A stretch of 64,000 nucleotides of DNA from contig OX457027.1 in NCBI GenBank assembly GCA_949752745.1, positions 60,476,859 through 60,540,858 on the forward strand, written 5' to 3'. The position numbers were made by a program, and so were the translations under genes. The notes under the pieces were generated by a model. The model was not told the origin of the DNA. It saw nothing but the letters and a program-made list of their open reading frames with translations, and made no database searches. Positions 54,003 to 64,000 of the stretch are shown here, in pieces (within the stretch, counting starts at the first letter, position 1; each line of letters opens with the position of its first letter). Origin of the DNA: Protula sp. h YS-2021. Its lineage: Eukaryota > Annelida > Polychaeta > Sabellida > Serpulidae.

Positions 54003-56183
54003 ATGGCGGAGGCAGGGGCCAAGACGAAATCCAAGACTGAGAAGGCACTGGAGAGAGCAGCCAACGCCGTGCTCACCCACGTCAGAAAGGGCGATGAAGT
54101 GAAGGCCGGAAGCAGTCTCCAGAGGGTACGGGCGCTGTGGGCCGAACTTCAACAGCAGCACGACGACCTGAGCGAGGCGGACGGCGAGACAGTTCGGACA
54201 GCTGTCATGGCAAGCTTAGAGGTATATGCACAGAGGGTGAAGGACGCCGAGGACCAGTATGCGGCAATGCAGGAGTCGGCCACCGACGGGGAGGAAGAAG
54301 AGGAACTTGACGGCGCCAATGGGGCGCTTCCCGGTGATAATTTGCAGCCAAGCAGCAGCGACGAAAACCACGGGGCCAAGGCCTCGGACCTGACACGAGA
54401 CCCCACAGCTGAATTGGAGAAGGCGCGCCGCGAAGCGCAGCAAATTGCGCTTGAGATAGAGCGCCTGAAGACCGAAAAGATGCGGATGGAGCTCGAAGCG
54501 CTGCGAAGTGAAATGGCCCAACCAGTTACCATAAGCCCAGCGGTTCCCAGCCACTACAGCACCCAGCCAACCTGGTCTGAAGCCCGCCGCTGCATCGACC
54601 GCGCCGACCAGCCGTGCTTCACAGGCAGACAAGCTGAATACGCCAGCTACATCCACAGGTTTCAAACTGTCGTGGAAAGCGTCGTGAGCCAAACGAAGGT
54701 TAGGTTGTTCTACCTCATCATGACACTCGAGGGGAGACCTAAAGAGTTGGTGGAGAACTGTGTCCTGATCCGCGATGCCGCGGAGGGATACAAGATTGCA
54801 AGGGATTTCCTGCACCAGTTCTATGGGAAGTGTGACCGCACCATAGAGCAGTGCCTCGACGGTCTGACGAAGGGACCAATCATCAAGGCGCACGACGCTG
54901 ACGCCCTGACCAACCTGGCGCAAGACATGCGGAGAGTCAGCATTAAGCTGAAGGCGCTCAACTGTCACCATGACCTGGACAACAAGGCGAACCTGCTGAA
55001 GATAGCCAGCCGCCTACCAAGGAGTGCCCACGAGCAATGGGCAAGGGAAGCGCTGAAGATCTCAGTCCGAGGGAGAGATCCCATGTTTGATGACCTAGCA
55101 CAGTTTGTGATGACCGAAGCAGAGCTAGCCAGCAGCTACCACGGTAGAAGCGTGAGCAGGAGACTGGAGTCCACGACCACGTCTTCTCACGCACCAAAAG
55201 TGGGTCATTCGAGGCAGCGCACCAGAGCCGCCACGTCCATGGCTACCTCCGCCACAGTCACCGAGGCGGAGCTCGGATCTAGCCAAGATAGCTCCAAGGC
55301 CGTTCCGAGACGCTGTCCAGCGTGCACTAGCACATGCGAACGCCTTGAGAAATGCTCGGCGTTCAAGAAGATGAGCGTCAAGGATAGGGTGCAGGTCCTG
55401 CGGAGGATCAGGGGTTGCATGAACTGCTTCCGCCCTAGACACTACGCCAGGGACTGCCGTCAGGTCAAGGGTTGCCAGATACCGGAATGCAACCTGAAGC
55501 ACCACGCCATGATGCATGAGTGGTCCACATCAGTCACCATATCGGCAACCAGCAGTTCAACGGAACACTTCCTGGGCGTGGTCCCAGTGTCGATAGAGGT
55601 TGAGGGAAGGGTACACCACACGTATGCCTTGCTGGACAATGGTTCACAGACGACCCTCTGCACCCACAAACTTGCCGACAGTCTTCATGTCGCCTCCCGA
55701 CCGGTGACCTTTCATGTCAACAGCGTCACTGACCAAAGTATGGGATACAAGGGACGAGAGCTGGATATGACACTGAGGCTAGAAGGAGGCGGCGCCATGA
55801 CAATACAAAGGGTCTGGACGATAAATCATTTGCCGGTGACTGCAGAACACATTGCCACGACCCGTGACCTGAAGTCATGGCCTCACTTAGCAGGGATTAA
55901 GGCCCCTACGCGACCCAAGGGAGACATTGGGCTGCTAATCGGGATCGACGTACCCTCAGCCCACGTGCCGCTTGACGTGAAGAGAGGTGCTGACGGCGAG
56001 CCATATGCGGTCAAGACGCTCCTGGGGTGGTCAGTACGGGGGCCAAAGACCACCGCGCCCACTACAAGGAGGACGGCGGTCATAGGTTGCACAAGCGTGT
56101 GCCGGACCACGGACCTGGAGCCGCGCCGAATGTACGAACGGGCATTTCAGAGAAACCGAAGACCAACGGCGGCGGCTCCATAG
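54003..56183 (+). CDS. BEL gag-protease polyprotein
   Basis: About 726 residues from ATG 54,003. The N-terminal half is gag with a coiled coil (LEKARREAQQIALEIERLKT) and a capsid-like region (FTGRQAEYASYIHRFQ). Then Cys clusters CPACTSTCERLEKC and CMNCFRPRHYARDC (CCHC knuckle), and the aspartic protease TYALLDNGSQTTLC (D-N-G-S in place of D-S/T-G). It ends at a stop soon after LLGWSVRGP, where the RT should begin, because of a frameshift near 56,145. Confidence 0.9.
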   Translation: MAEAGAKTKSKTEKALERAANAVLTHVRKGDEVKAGSSLQRVRALWAELQQQHDDLSEADGETVRTAVMASLEVYAQRVKDAEDQYAAMQESATDGEEEEELDGANGALPGDNLQPSSSDENHGAKASDLTRDPTAELEKARREAQQIALEIERLKTEKMRMELEALRSEMAQPVTISPAVPSHYSTQPTWSEARRCIDRADQPCFTGRQAEYASYIHRFQTVVESVVSQTKVRLFYLIMTLEGRPKELVENCVLIRDAAEGYKIARDFLHQFYGKCDRTIEQCLDGLTKGPIIKAHDADALTNLAQDMRRVSIKLKALNCHHDLDNKANLLKIASRLPRSAHEQWAREALKISVRGRDPMFDDLAQFVMTEAELASSYHGRSVSRRLESTTTSSHAPKVGHSRQRTRAATSMATSATVTEAELGSSQDSSKAVPRRCPACTSTCERLEKCSAFKKMSVKDRVQVLRRIRGCMNCFRPRHYARDCRQVKGCQIPECNLKHHAMMHEWSTSVTISATSSSTEHFLGVVPVSIEVEGRVHHTYALLDNGSQTTLCTHKLADSLHVASRPVTFHVNSVTDQSMGYKGRELDMTLRLEGGGAMTIQRVWTINHLPVTAEHIATTRDLKSWPHLAGIKAPTRPKGDIGLLIGIDVPSAHVPLDVKRGADGEPYAVKTLLGWSVRGPKTTAPTTRRTAVIGCTSVCRTTDLEPRRMYERAFQRNRRPTAAAP

Positions 56184-59100
56184 AGGACAAACAGGCACTG
56201 ACGATGATGCAGAATACACTGGCCATGGATGACAACCACTACCAGCTGGGGCTCCCATGGCGGAAGGAAGATCCCCAACTACCAGACAGTCGCTACCAAG
56301 CCGAACAACGACTCCGGGGCCTCAAGAAGCGCTACATTAGAGACCGGATTACAAGGAGAAATACGTAGCCACCATGGAGGACTACATCGATCAAGGCCAC
56401 GCCGAACCCGCTGAAGAAGAAGGGCAGACCGGAAAGACATGGTACCTACCTCACCACGGCATCACAAACCCTCACAAGCCGGTAAGGTTCGGGTAGTCTT
56501 TGACGCAGCTGCCAGAAGTGGAGGGGTCTCCTTAAACAGTGCACTCCTCCAAGGACCAGACTTAGTAAACGACCTCGTCGGCGTACTGATGCGGTTTCGA
56601 CAAGACAAGGTGGCGCTCGCGGCAGACATCAGGCAAATGTTTCACCAGGTGCGCGTTCAGCCGAGTGACAGAGACGCCTTACGATTCTTATGGTGGCCAC
56701 AAGGTGACACCTCACAGCCAGCGAAGACCTTCAGGATGGCAGTGCATATTTTTGGCGCGACCTCCTCACCCAGCTGCACGGCCTTTGCACTGAGACAAGC
56801 TGCAGAAGACCAGCGGGGGGAGTTTCCGGACGCAGGGACACGCGCCGTCCTGAGGTCATTCTACGTTGATGACTTCCTGAAGTCCGTTGCAACTACCGAA
56901 GAAGCCTCGAGACTGGTCGAAGACATGACCCGACTGCTGCGCAACAGAGGTTTTTCCCTTGAAAAGTGGATGTGTTCTGACCGCCGCGTGATTGAGGGAA
57001 TTCAGGAACACCTCAGAAGTGGATCTACGCGGAAGTTCACAGCCACCGACCAACTACCACAAGAACGGGCCCTTGGACTGGAGTGGGACCTCGAAGAAGA
57101 CGTCTTCAGATTTGAGGTTCAACAGCTCGACAAGCCGGTGACTCGACGTGGGATACTGAGTGAGATCAGCTCAATCTTCGATCCGCTAGGCCTCGTGGCC
57201 CCAGTCCTGCTACCCGGCCGACAGATGCTCCAGGAACTCTGCCGAGACGATGTAGGATGGGACCAACGCCTCCCTAAGGGCCAGACCGACAGATTTAGAC
57301 TCTGGGTTGCCAGCCTCGCCGCCATGCAGATGTTCAAGATACCCCGCCACTACGCAGTGAACCTGGGGAACGCGGTTACCGACGTCCAACTGCACGTCTT
57401 TTCCGACGCCAGTGAGCGAGGGTATGGCGCCTGCGCCTACTTGAGGATGACGGACGTTGATGGCAACACCGCCTGTCAACTAGTGCTCGGAAAGTCACGT
57501 GTGGCCCCGATGAAAACGCAGACGCTGCCCCGCTTAGAGTTGACAGCCGCAGTGGTCGGGGCGAGACTGGCCGGCCAGTGCCTGAGGGAACTGGACCATC
57601 AAATCACCCGCATAACCATGTGGACGGACTCGATGATTGTTCTGGGCTACGTCACCAACTGGAGACGGCGCTTCAAGACCTTCGTAGCCAACCGCCTGAC
57701 GACCATTCTTGAGACTACGGAGCCGGAACAGTGGCGCCACGTGGACGGAAAGCAGAATCCCGCCGACCTGGCGTCCAGAGGGATCGCCCCTGACGACCCT
57801 GCTGCCATGAAGATATGGCTGGAGGGACCGACCTTTCTACAAAGACCGGAGTCGGAATGGCCAACCACGCAATCGGCACCAGAAACCCCTGAAGACGACC
57901 CGGAGTTGAAGGCGGAAGTCAACGTTACAGCGGCCACTACGGACCCAGACCCACTCCAGAGACTGATAGAACGCTACAGCACCCTGAGAAAACTACGCCG
58001 TCGTGCCGCCTGGTGGCGCCGCTTTGCTGCCGGTAAACGCGGAACTGAACCCTTGACGGCCGAAGAGATCCAGAACGCCGAAGTAGCCTTAATCCGGGTT
58101 GTGCAGAGCCTGAGCTTCCCGGAGGAGTATCGAAGCCTGGAGTCCGGGGACAAGATAAAGAAGGGAAGCAAGTTAGCCTCGCTCGACCCGCGACTAGAAG
58201 ACGGAATTTTAGTGGTGGGAGGGCGACTACAATACAGCCCACTGTCCGAGAGCGCCAAGCACCCTCGTATCATGCCGGAAAAGCACCATCTGACGTCACT
58301 GATCATTCGCGACGCCCACGAGTGCCAACACCATTCGGTACCAATCACGTGCTCGCCACCGTTCGGCAGAGGTACTGGGTGATCCATGGACGCGCCGCCG
58401 TAAAACGTCAGCTAAAGCAGTGCCTGATGTGTCGACGTCTCTTCGGCTCCCGTGAAACCCAGCAAATGGCCCCACTGGTGGAAGAGAAATTGAACCCGGT
58501 TGATCCCCCCTTCACCTATGTGGGGGTCGATTATTTTAGACCGATCCTTGTAAAATGCCGCCGATCGATGGGGATGCCTGTTGACGTGCCTTGCCTCAGG
58601 AGCCATCCACATTGAGGTAGTCCATAGTCTGAATGCCGCGAGCTTCATTTCCGCGCTGCACCGCTTCTGCAGCCGCCGAGGCCGTCCCAAGGTGGTGTAC
58701 AGCGACAATGGGACAAATTTTGTGGGTGCCGAGAAGGAGCTGAGGGAAGAGCTGGAATCGTGGGCAGACGACATCGGGATCCGAACCGCCGACTACGGGA
58801 TCGACTGGCGCTTCAACCCACCTCACGCTAGCCACCGTGGAGGCGCCACAGAACGGATGATCAGAAGCGTCAGGAAGATCCTGCTTGCCATAACCCGCGA
58901 CCAGCCGCTCACGGACGAGATGCTCCTGACAACACTCGCCGAGGCCGAGCGGGTCGTGAACGACCGACCACTCACCTACTCGGGAGACGACCCTAACGAC
59001 CCGGAAGTTCTCACACCGGCAAAGCTGGTTCCCCAATGGCTCCCGACCTATGGGGAAATTTACCGAGGACGAGAACTACACGCGTCGTTGGTGGCGCCGC

Positions 59101-59402
59101 GCGCAGCATCTGGCCAATGTTTTCGGAAGCGCTGGCTGAAAGAATACGTGCAGACACTACAGGAAAGGCCGTGCTGGAGGACAGCTCGTGAGAATCTGCG
59201 CCCCGGAGATATCGTCCTCATCCGTGATACCAACACACCCAGAGGACAGTGGCCGATCGGACTGGTGCTAGAAGTAGAGCCAAGTCGCGACGGGCTGGTT
59301 CGGGCCGTCAAGCTACGCAGCCGAGAAAAACAGGTTCGACGACCAGTAACGGAACTGGTGAACCTCGAAGACCGAACGAGGCCGGCCGAAGAAACAGAGT
59401 GA
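56145..59402 (+). pseudogene. BEL pol: RT, RNase H, integrase (frameshifted)
   Basis: Three frames must be used. RT begins (DKQALTMMQNTLAMDDNHYQ, LPDSRYQAEQRLRGLKKR), shifts near 56,345 and 56,478, then is open to 58,382: [25 protein letters not shown], catalytic FYVDDFLKS; RNase [41 protein letters not shown]. Integrase shifts near 58,340 ([17 protein letters not shown] to [20 protein letters not shown]) and near 58,570. DDE acids are in VGVDYF, VYSDNGTNF and GATERMIRSVRK. Frameshifts make it non-functional as it stands. Confidence 0.9.
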
Positions 59403-59524
59403 TGACTTCAGTTCCAGCCGCAGAGGGGTCCCCTTCATTGCGTGCACTGCTCTGCGACTCATGGAATGGTGAACTTGGAGGTTCCACCCGGAGTGTTCTG
59501 GAAGCTTCGCTCCAGCGGGGGGAG

Positions 59525-60664
59525 TGTTAGGTCCACCAAGTTCCATGTCACGAACTTTCGTTCGTAAATGTTTTTGGACGGTTTTAATATATGTACCGTA
59601 GTTTTTGGGTTTCAACTTTGTTATCGAAATATGTCGAGTTTGGTATCGTTGTGTTCATCAAAATATGCTCTTTACAATGTGTCTTTTTAAAATTGCTTTA
59701 AAATTTAAATTCGGGTTATAAATTCAGTTTTAATAATTTCCTGTATTTTTAAATTCGAAAGTTAATTGCATTCGTGTTATTGGGGTTAACACTTGCCCCT
59801 AATTGCAATTAGTGTCAGCGGCGCACCACATCTCCAGTGTTAGGATCATGTTCGCCTGCTCGCTAATCCTGACATCGCTTACTCGCTCAGCCCCTTAATT
59901 GGAGTTAGTGCCAGCGCCGCGCGGCATCTCCGCTGTTAGGATTAATTTAGCCTGCCCGCTAATCCCAGCAGCGTTTACTCAGTCAGGGCGGGTGGTATGC
60001 CTTACTCGTTAGCCTTAGCCAATCACGTTGCAGAACCAAATTACTCCAGTGAATCCGAAGCGTATATAAGCGGCGTTGTTGGTGTAAAAATCAGTACAAG
60101 TTGAAATCATAAGAATTACTGCTCTACGACGAATCAGCAACGGAATCGACTTGTGAACTTCACAGCGGATAACAACAATAGCGGAATATTGTGAAGTTAT
60201 TGTGAAAAATAGCAAAAATTCAAGTGGAAACTGTAAATTTCATAGGAGTCTAAGAAATAGTTAACAGTATTTCAGGCTTGTCGATTGAAAGACCGCAATA
60301 TCTGGTATGTTCTGTCGTGTTATAAATAGGCATTAAGGTTAAATTGTTCCATTTTTAGTGGGCTTCTTGTGTTGATTTCAGTCAGAAAAACCTTTTTCAT
60401 TTGAGTATCGGAACCTCTGTACGGCTTCACCGTAATATGAGTGTTTGCATTACGTTTAGAATTATATTTTCGCATGTTTCTTAATTGTTGTTTACTCTCT
60501 GTTATGACGCAGAGAATCAGTGTCCGAAGTCAACGTCCAACGCGGAATAAAACTTGCACTGCATTACTCAATTGCTAGTCTTTCTTATTTGAACGTAATA
60601 AATTAGAGCCGAATAAATTCGCGTGGTTTCGAGTACACACATGAGTCCAACGGTGGACTCGACA
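59525..60664 (+). repeat. BEL 3' LTR
   Basis: 1,140 bp. Preceded by a purine tract (GCGGGGGGAG, 59,515-59,524) that fits a polypurine primer. It contains two diverged ~85-bp tandem units (CCCCTAATTGCAATTAGTG…, then CCCCTTAATTGGAGTTAGTG…) where the 5' LTR has one. Confidence 0.93.
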
Positions 60665-61300
60665 AAATTACTGTGATGTTATGTTTGAATCTAAATTCAA
60701 CAACTCAGTGCTTTCCAAGTTATGCTCAAAATTTATACATTTGAACCTAGTTAGACTTCAGGAAACTACACCAGGCTGTATAGAACGGTGAAAAAAAGAA
60801 AATATACATGTTCCTCATTGTGATTTCAAAGAAGTTTTTAGTAAGACGAAATATTTGGCAAAAAATGTTCGGGACAGCATGAAATTATGCATAAAAACTG
60901 GCATCAAACTACATAGTCGCAAAATTTGACCCGACTGTTGCAAAGTTGAGAATAATATCATGCATATGTTATCTCTTGCTCAAATTTTGCCTTATTCTGG
61001 AGATTGTTACAGAATTCCATAAATAATAACGTTATGATAAACGACAATATCGCATTGTCAAACAGAATGAAATTATTAGGTATTATTCGAAGCGATAACT
61101 TGGGAGACAGAAGTTATATAGTTGATTTCATTTTTCTCCAAGCAAAATTATTTATTCACCGTTGCAATATTAAAAGTCGAGAAGTATACTTTATTGAATA
61201 CCTTAAATTTTTAAAATCGAAAGTATATTTCGAACGTATTCTAAACAAAAGGAATTTATCTAAATGCAAGTCACTGGAAAAAACTGAACAGTTGTTATAG
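60665..61300 (+). pseudogene. Tx1/L1-like LINE, C-terminal remainder after the BEL insertion
   Basis: Begins with the second copy of the BEL target site (AAATT). From about 61,040 it reads MKLLGIIRSDNLGDRS, then FIFLQAKLFIHRCNIKSREV and YLKFLKSKVYFERILNKR, as at the C-terminus of Tx1/L1-like ORF2. Confidence 0.7.
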
Positions 61301-62539
61301 TAAATTTCTTTTGAATTGTTTCTTTTCTGTCTCTGTTCACATTTCCAGTCTGATAAATTCTTTAGTGTAGCTTTTACTCCTATTGTCAACTGATATGCTA
61401 ATATTGAGATTAGTTTATGAGTAATTATTTGATCAGTGTATAAAAGAATATAGGTTTGAAACAGCAGCAAAAAAAATTTGTCACCTCACTTGTGTTGATA
61501 TGTCTTATTATGTATGAATTACAAGCACACATTGGAATGAAGTGATAATAAAAAACTAATATTTTGGTTGATAACGTGATATGATACAAGGGCCAAGATT
61601 CTTGAGATTAAAGTTTTTTTAAATGAAGAGAATAGACATTCCTTTGCAAAATTGATTGCAGATATAAAAGCCGATTAGGGTAGAGGACAACTGCTATTTT
61701 GGAACTTATTAAATTTTGGATTCTAAGAATGCAATTGCCTTTTTTCAAAAATATATAGCTAAAGAAAAGGTGAAAAACATGAATTGCTACGATGTGATCG
61801 GTTGTACTCAAACTTGCTGCGTAACCATTCTTTTATAAGTAAATAGTTACAAAAAACAAAGAGTCTTTATGTCAAGATCCCAATTTATAGAAAGAAAAAT
61901 AAATAAGTAGCAAATAATTTAAACGAAGTGAAAGAAACCTATAAAAGAAAACGACATTCCAAAACTTTGAACATCGGGAATTTAATATTCTCTTAGACGC
62001 GAAAGATTACAAAAGGTGGCAATTAGGATAAAGAATTATGTGATGTATCATAAGCGATAAATGAGTTTGAGTTTGGCGCCATGGTCTAAACTTGTAAATT
62101 TTACGAGGTTTTTTTGCCATAATTAAAAACATTTTAGTTGACACATTAAATTTCCAGGCAGAGAATGGCAAGTTATCCCAATCTGAAAAGAATCCGAATC
62201 ATTATGATTTTATAAAAATGCGATAAATATCCAGATTTTGTTAAAAACTAGGGACCAGTTTTTCTTCCAGGTTTACTACAAATTCCTTACTAAATCAATA
62301 GCAATAAAACAAAAAATGCCAAAAATTATACAGAAAAGGTATTTATGTAAAAGCATATTAGACTAGACCGAATTTCGCTACACGTAGCGAAATGACACCC
62401 TCTTGCAATGGTACAATCTATCTGGTCAAAGACACATTTTTCAGTCTTTCCACATAATAGTCAGCTTCCGAATTATTATCATGAACAAGGATATCGAAGT
62501 AAATATAATGTAATCTCAAATAATCAAATTCCCATTTTC
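61301..62539. other. No gene seen
   Basis: AT-rich with no motif. One short perfect palindrome (62,372-62,393). Confidence 0.5.
62372..62393. repeat. Short perfect palindrome
   Basis: ATTTCGCTAC, AC, GTAGCGAAAT. A 10-bp stem with a 2-base centre, just before the satellite begins. Confidence 0.7.
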
Positions 62540-64000
62540 TAACCGTTTTTAAGATAATGGACAACTACCGGTTTGTGACCTTGACCATGACGGAGGAGGT
62601 CAAGGTCACCGAGGTACCTCTTATATAACGTCTTCTGGGTTAAAGGGTTCGAAAATAAGCTCAAAATCGCTCTATCTCTAACCGTTTTCGAGATAATGGT
62701 CAACTTCCGGTTTTTGACCTTGACCATGACGGAGGAGGTCAAGGTCACCGAGGTACCTCATATATAACGTCTTTTAGGCCCAAAGGGTCGAAAATAAGCT
62801 CAAAACCGCTCTATTTCTAACCGTTTTCGAGATAATGGTCAACTTCCGGTTTTTGACCTCAACAATGACGGAAGAAGTCAAGGTCACCGAGGTACCTCTT
62901 ATATAACGTCTTTTAGGCCCAAAGGGTCGAAAATAAGCTCAAAATCGCTCTATCTCTAACCGTTTTCGAGATAATGATCAACTTCCGGTTTTTGACCTTG
63001 ACCATGACGGAGGAGGTCAAGGTCACCGAGGTACCTCTTACATAACGTCTTTTAGGCCCAAAGGGTCGAAAATAAGCTCAAAATCGCTCTATCTCTAACC
63101 GTTTCCGAAATAATGGTCAACTTCCGGTTTTTGACCTTGACTATGACGGAGGAGGTCAAGGTCACCGAGGTACCTCTTATATACCGTCTTTTAGGCCCAA
63201 AGGGTCGAAAATAAGCTCAAAATCGCTCTATCTCTAACCGTTTCCGAGATAATGGTCAATTTCCGGTTTTTGACCTTGACCATGACGGAGGAGGTCCAGG
63301 TCTCCGAGGTACCACTTATGTAACGTCTTTTAGGCCCAAAGGGTCGAAAACAAGCTTAAAATCGCTCTATCTCTAACCGTTTTCGAGATAATGGTCAACT
63401 TCCGGTTTTTGACCTTGACCATGACGGAGGAGGTCAAGGTCACCGAGGTACCTCTTATATAACGTCTTTTAGGCCCATAGGGTCGAAAATAAGCTCAAAA
63501 TCGCTCTATCTCTAACCGTTTTCGAGATAATGGTCAACTTCCGGTTTCTGACTTTGACCATGACGAAGGAGGTCAAGGTCACCGAGGTACCTCTTATATA
63601 ACGTCTTTTAGGCCCAAAGGGTCGAAAATAAGCTCAAAACCGCTCTTTTTCTAACCGTTTTCGAGATAATGGTCAACTTCCGGTTTTTGACCTTGACCAT
63701 GACGGAGGAGGTCAAGGTCACCGAGGTACCTCTTACATAACGTCTTTTAGGCCCAAAGGGTCGAAAATAAGCTCAAAACCGCTCTTTTTCTAACCGTTTT
63801 CGAGATAATGGTCAACTTCCGGTTTTTGACCTTGACCATAACGGAGGAGGTCAAGGTCACCGAGGTACCTCTTACATAACGTCTTTTAGGCCCAAAGCGT
63901 CGAAAATAAGCTCAAAATCGCTCTATCTCTAACCGTTTTCGAGATAATGGTCAACTTCCGGTTTTTGACCTTGACCATGACGGAGGAGGTCAAGGTCACC
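62540..64000. repeat. 139-bp tandem satellite (about 10.5 copies, continues past the window)
   Basis: Unit starts at 62,541, 62,680, 62,819, 62,958, 63,097 and so on, exactly 139 bases apart (AACCGTTTTCGAGATAATGG start). Copies are ~90-97% alike; the first is the most diverged. Each carries TTGACCTTGACC, ~11 bases, GGTCAAGGTCACCGAGG. No coding potential is evident. Confidence 0.97.

Larger units (their letters stand above)
52901..60664 (+). mobile_element. BEL/Pao LTR retrotransposon
   Basis: 7,764 bp, with LTRs TGTTAGGTCC…CTCGACA at both ends and 5-bp TSD AAATT (52,896-52,900 and 60,665-60,669). Markedly GC-richer interior than its surroundings. Gag-protease, RT, RNase H, integrase in BEL order on the plus strand. 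The LTRs are nearly identical apart from one large indel, so insertion is fairly recent, yet pol carries several frameshifts. Confidence 0.95.

Noticed and set aside
54149..55197. Long antisense frames inside the BEL gag (up to 251 residues)
   Set aside because: GC-rich codon-complement shadows of a well-supported plus-strand polyprotein.
1..64000. tRNA or rRNA genes
   Set aside because: No A/B-box pair with a cloverleaf and no rRNA core sequence noticed on either strand.

Overview
The window is animal nuclear DNA, most likely from a marine invertebrate. A mollusc or other lophotrochozoan is my guess, from the mix of Polinton, DIRS, BEL/Pao, CR1- and Tx1-like retroelements and short dispersed repeats. 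It is AT-rich and intron-rich, has many microsatellites, and shows no bacterial gene organisation.

Positions 1-24,063 hold one host gene on the minus strand, read from 23,966 down to 342. I assembled 19 coding exons whose splice sites and phases agree, except for one unresolved junction near 22-23 kb. The product is about 1,430 residues with a possible N-myristoylation signal and a FAM194-type region (C3orf20/ERICH6-like). Its introns carry a CR1-like 3' end (20.9-21.5 kb), a 1.15 kb terminal-inverted-repeat element with C-run ends (16.3-17.4 kb), short dispersed repeats and microsatellites.

Positions 26.7-47.4 kb are a nested structure. An old DIRS-type tyrosine-recombinase retrotransposon on the minus strand was split by a Polinton/Maverick of 17,460 bp (29,090-46,549). 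The Polinton has a 6-bp target duplication (AAAACC) and roughly 0.77-kb terminal inverted repeats. It encodes the full virus-like set: protein-primed DNA polymerase B, packaging ATPase, major and minor capsid proteins, adenain-like protease, a PX-like basic protein and a retroviral-type integrase with a chromodomain, here broken by a frameshift and a stop. It also carries an accessory set at the left: an acidic protein with two helical repeats that resemble death-fold (CARD-like) domains, a NADAR (YbiA-like) protein, and several small unknowns. Up to five PC4-like proteins are spread over both arms. The terminal repeats are packed with CREB/ATF and ETS sites, an RFX X-box and a TATA box. Perfect Maf recognition elements sit upstream of the TATA boxes of an early-type gene and of the polymerase. 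Together these look like a virus-type genome wired to host transcription factors.

Positions 47.4-61.3 kb hold a decayed Tx1/L1-like LINE (plus strand) into which a BEL/Pao LTR retrotransposon inserted (52,901-60,664; TSD AAATT; LTRs 1,028 and 1,140 bp). Its gag-protease frame is long and open; its pol is frameshifted several times. From 62,540 to the right edge runs a 139-bp satellite (about 10.5 copies) whose unit carries an inverted pair of TCAAGGTCA nuclear-receptor-type sites.

I see no tRNA, rRNA or CRISPR array. Domain calls are by eye from motifs; weaker ones are marked.
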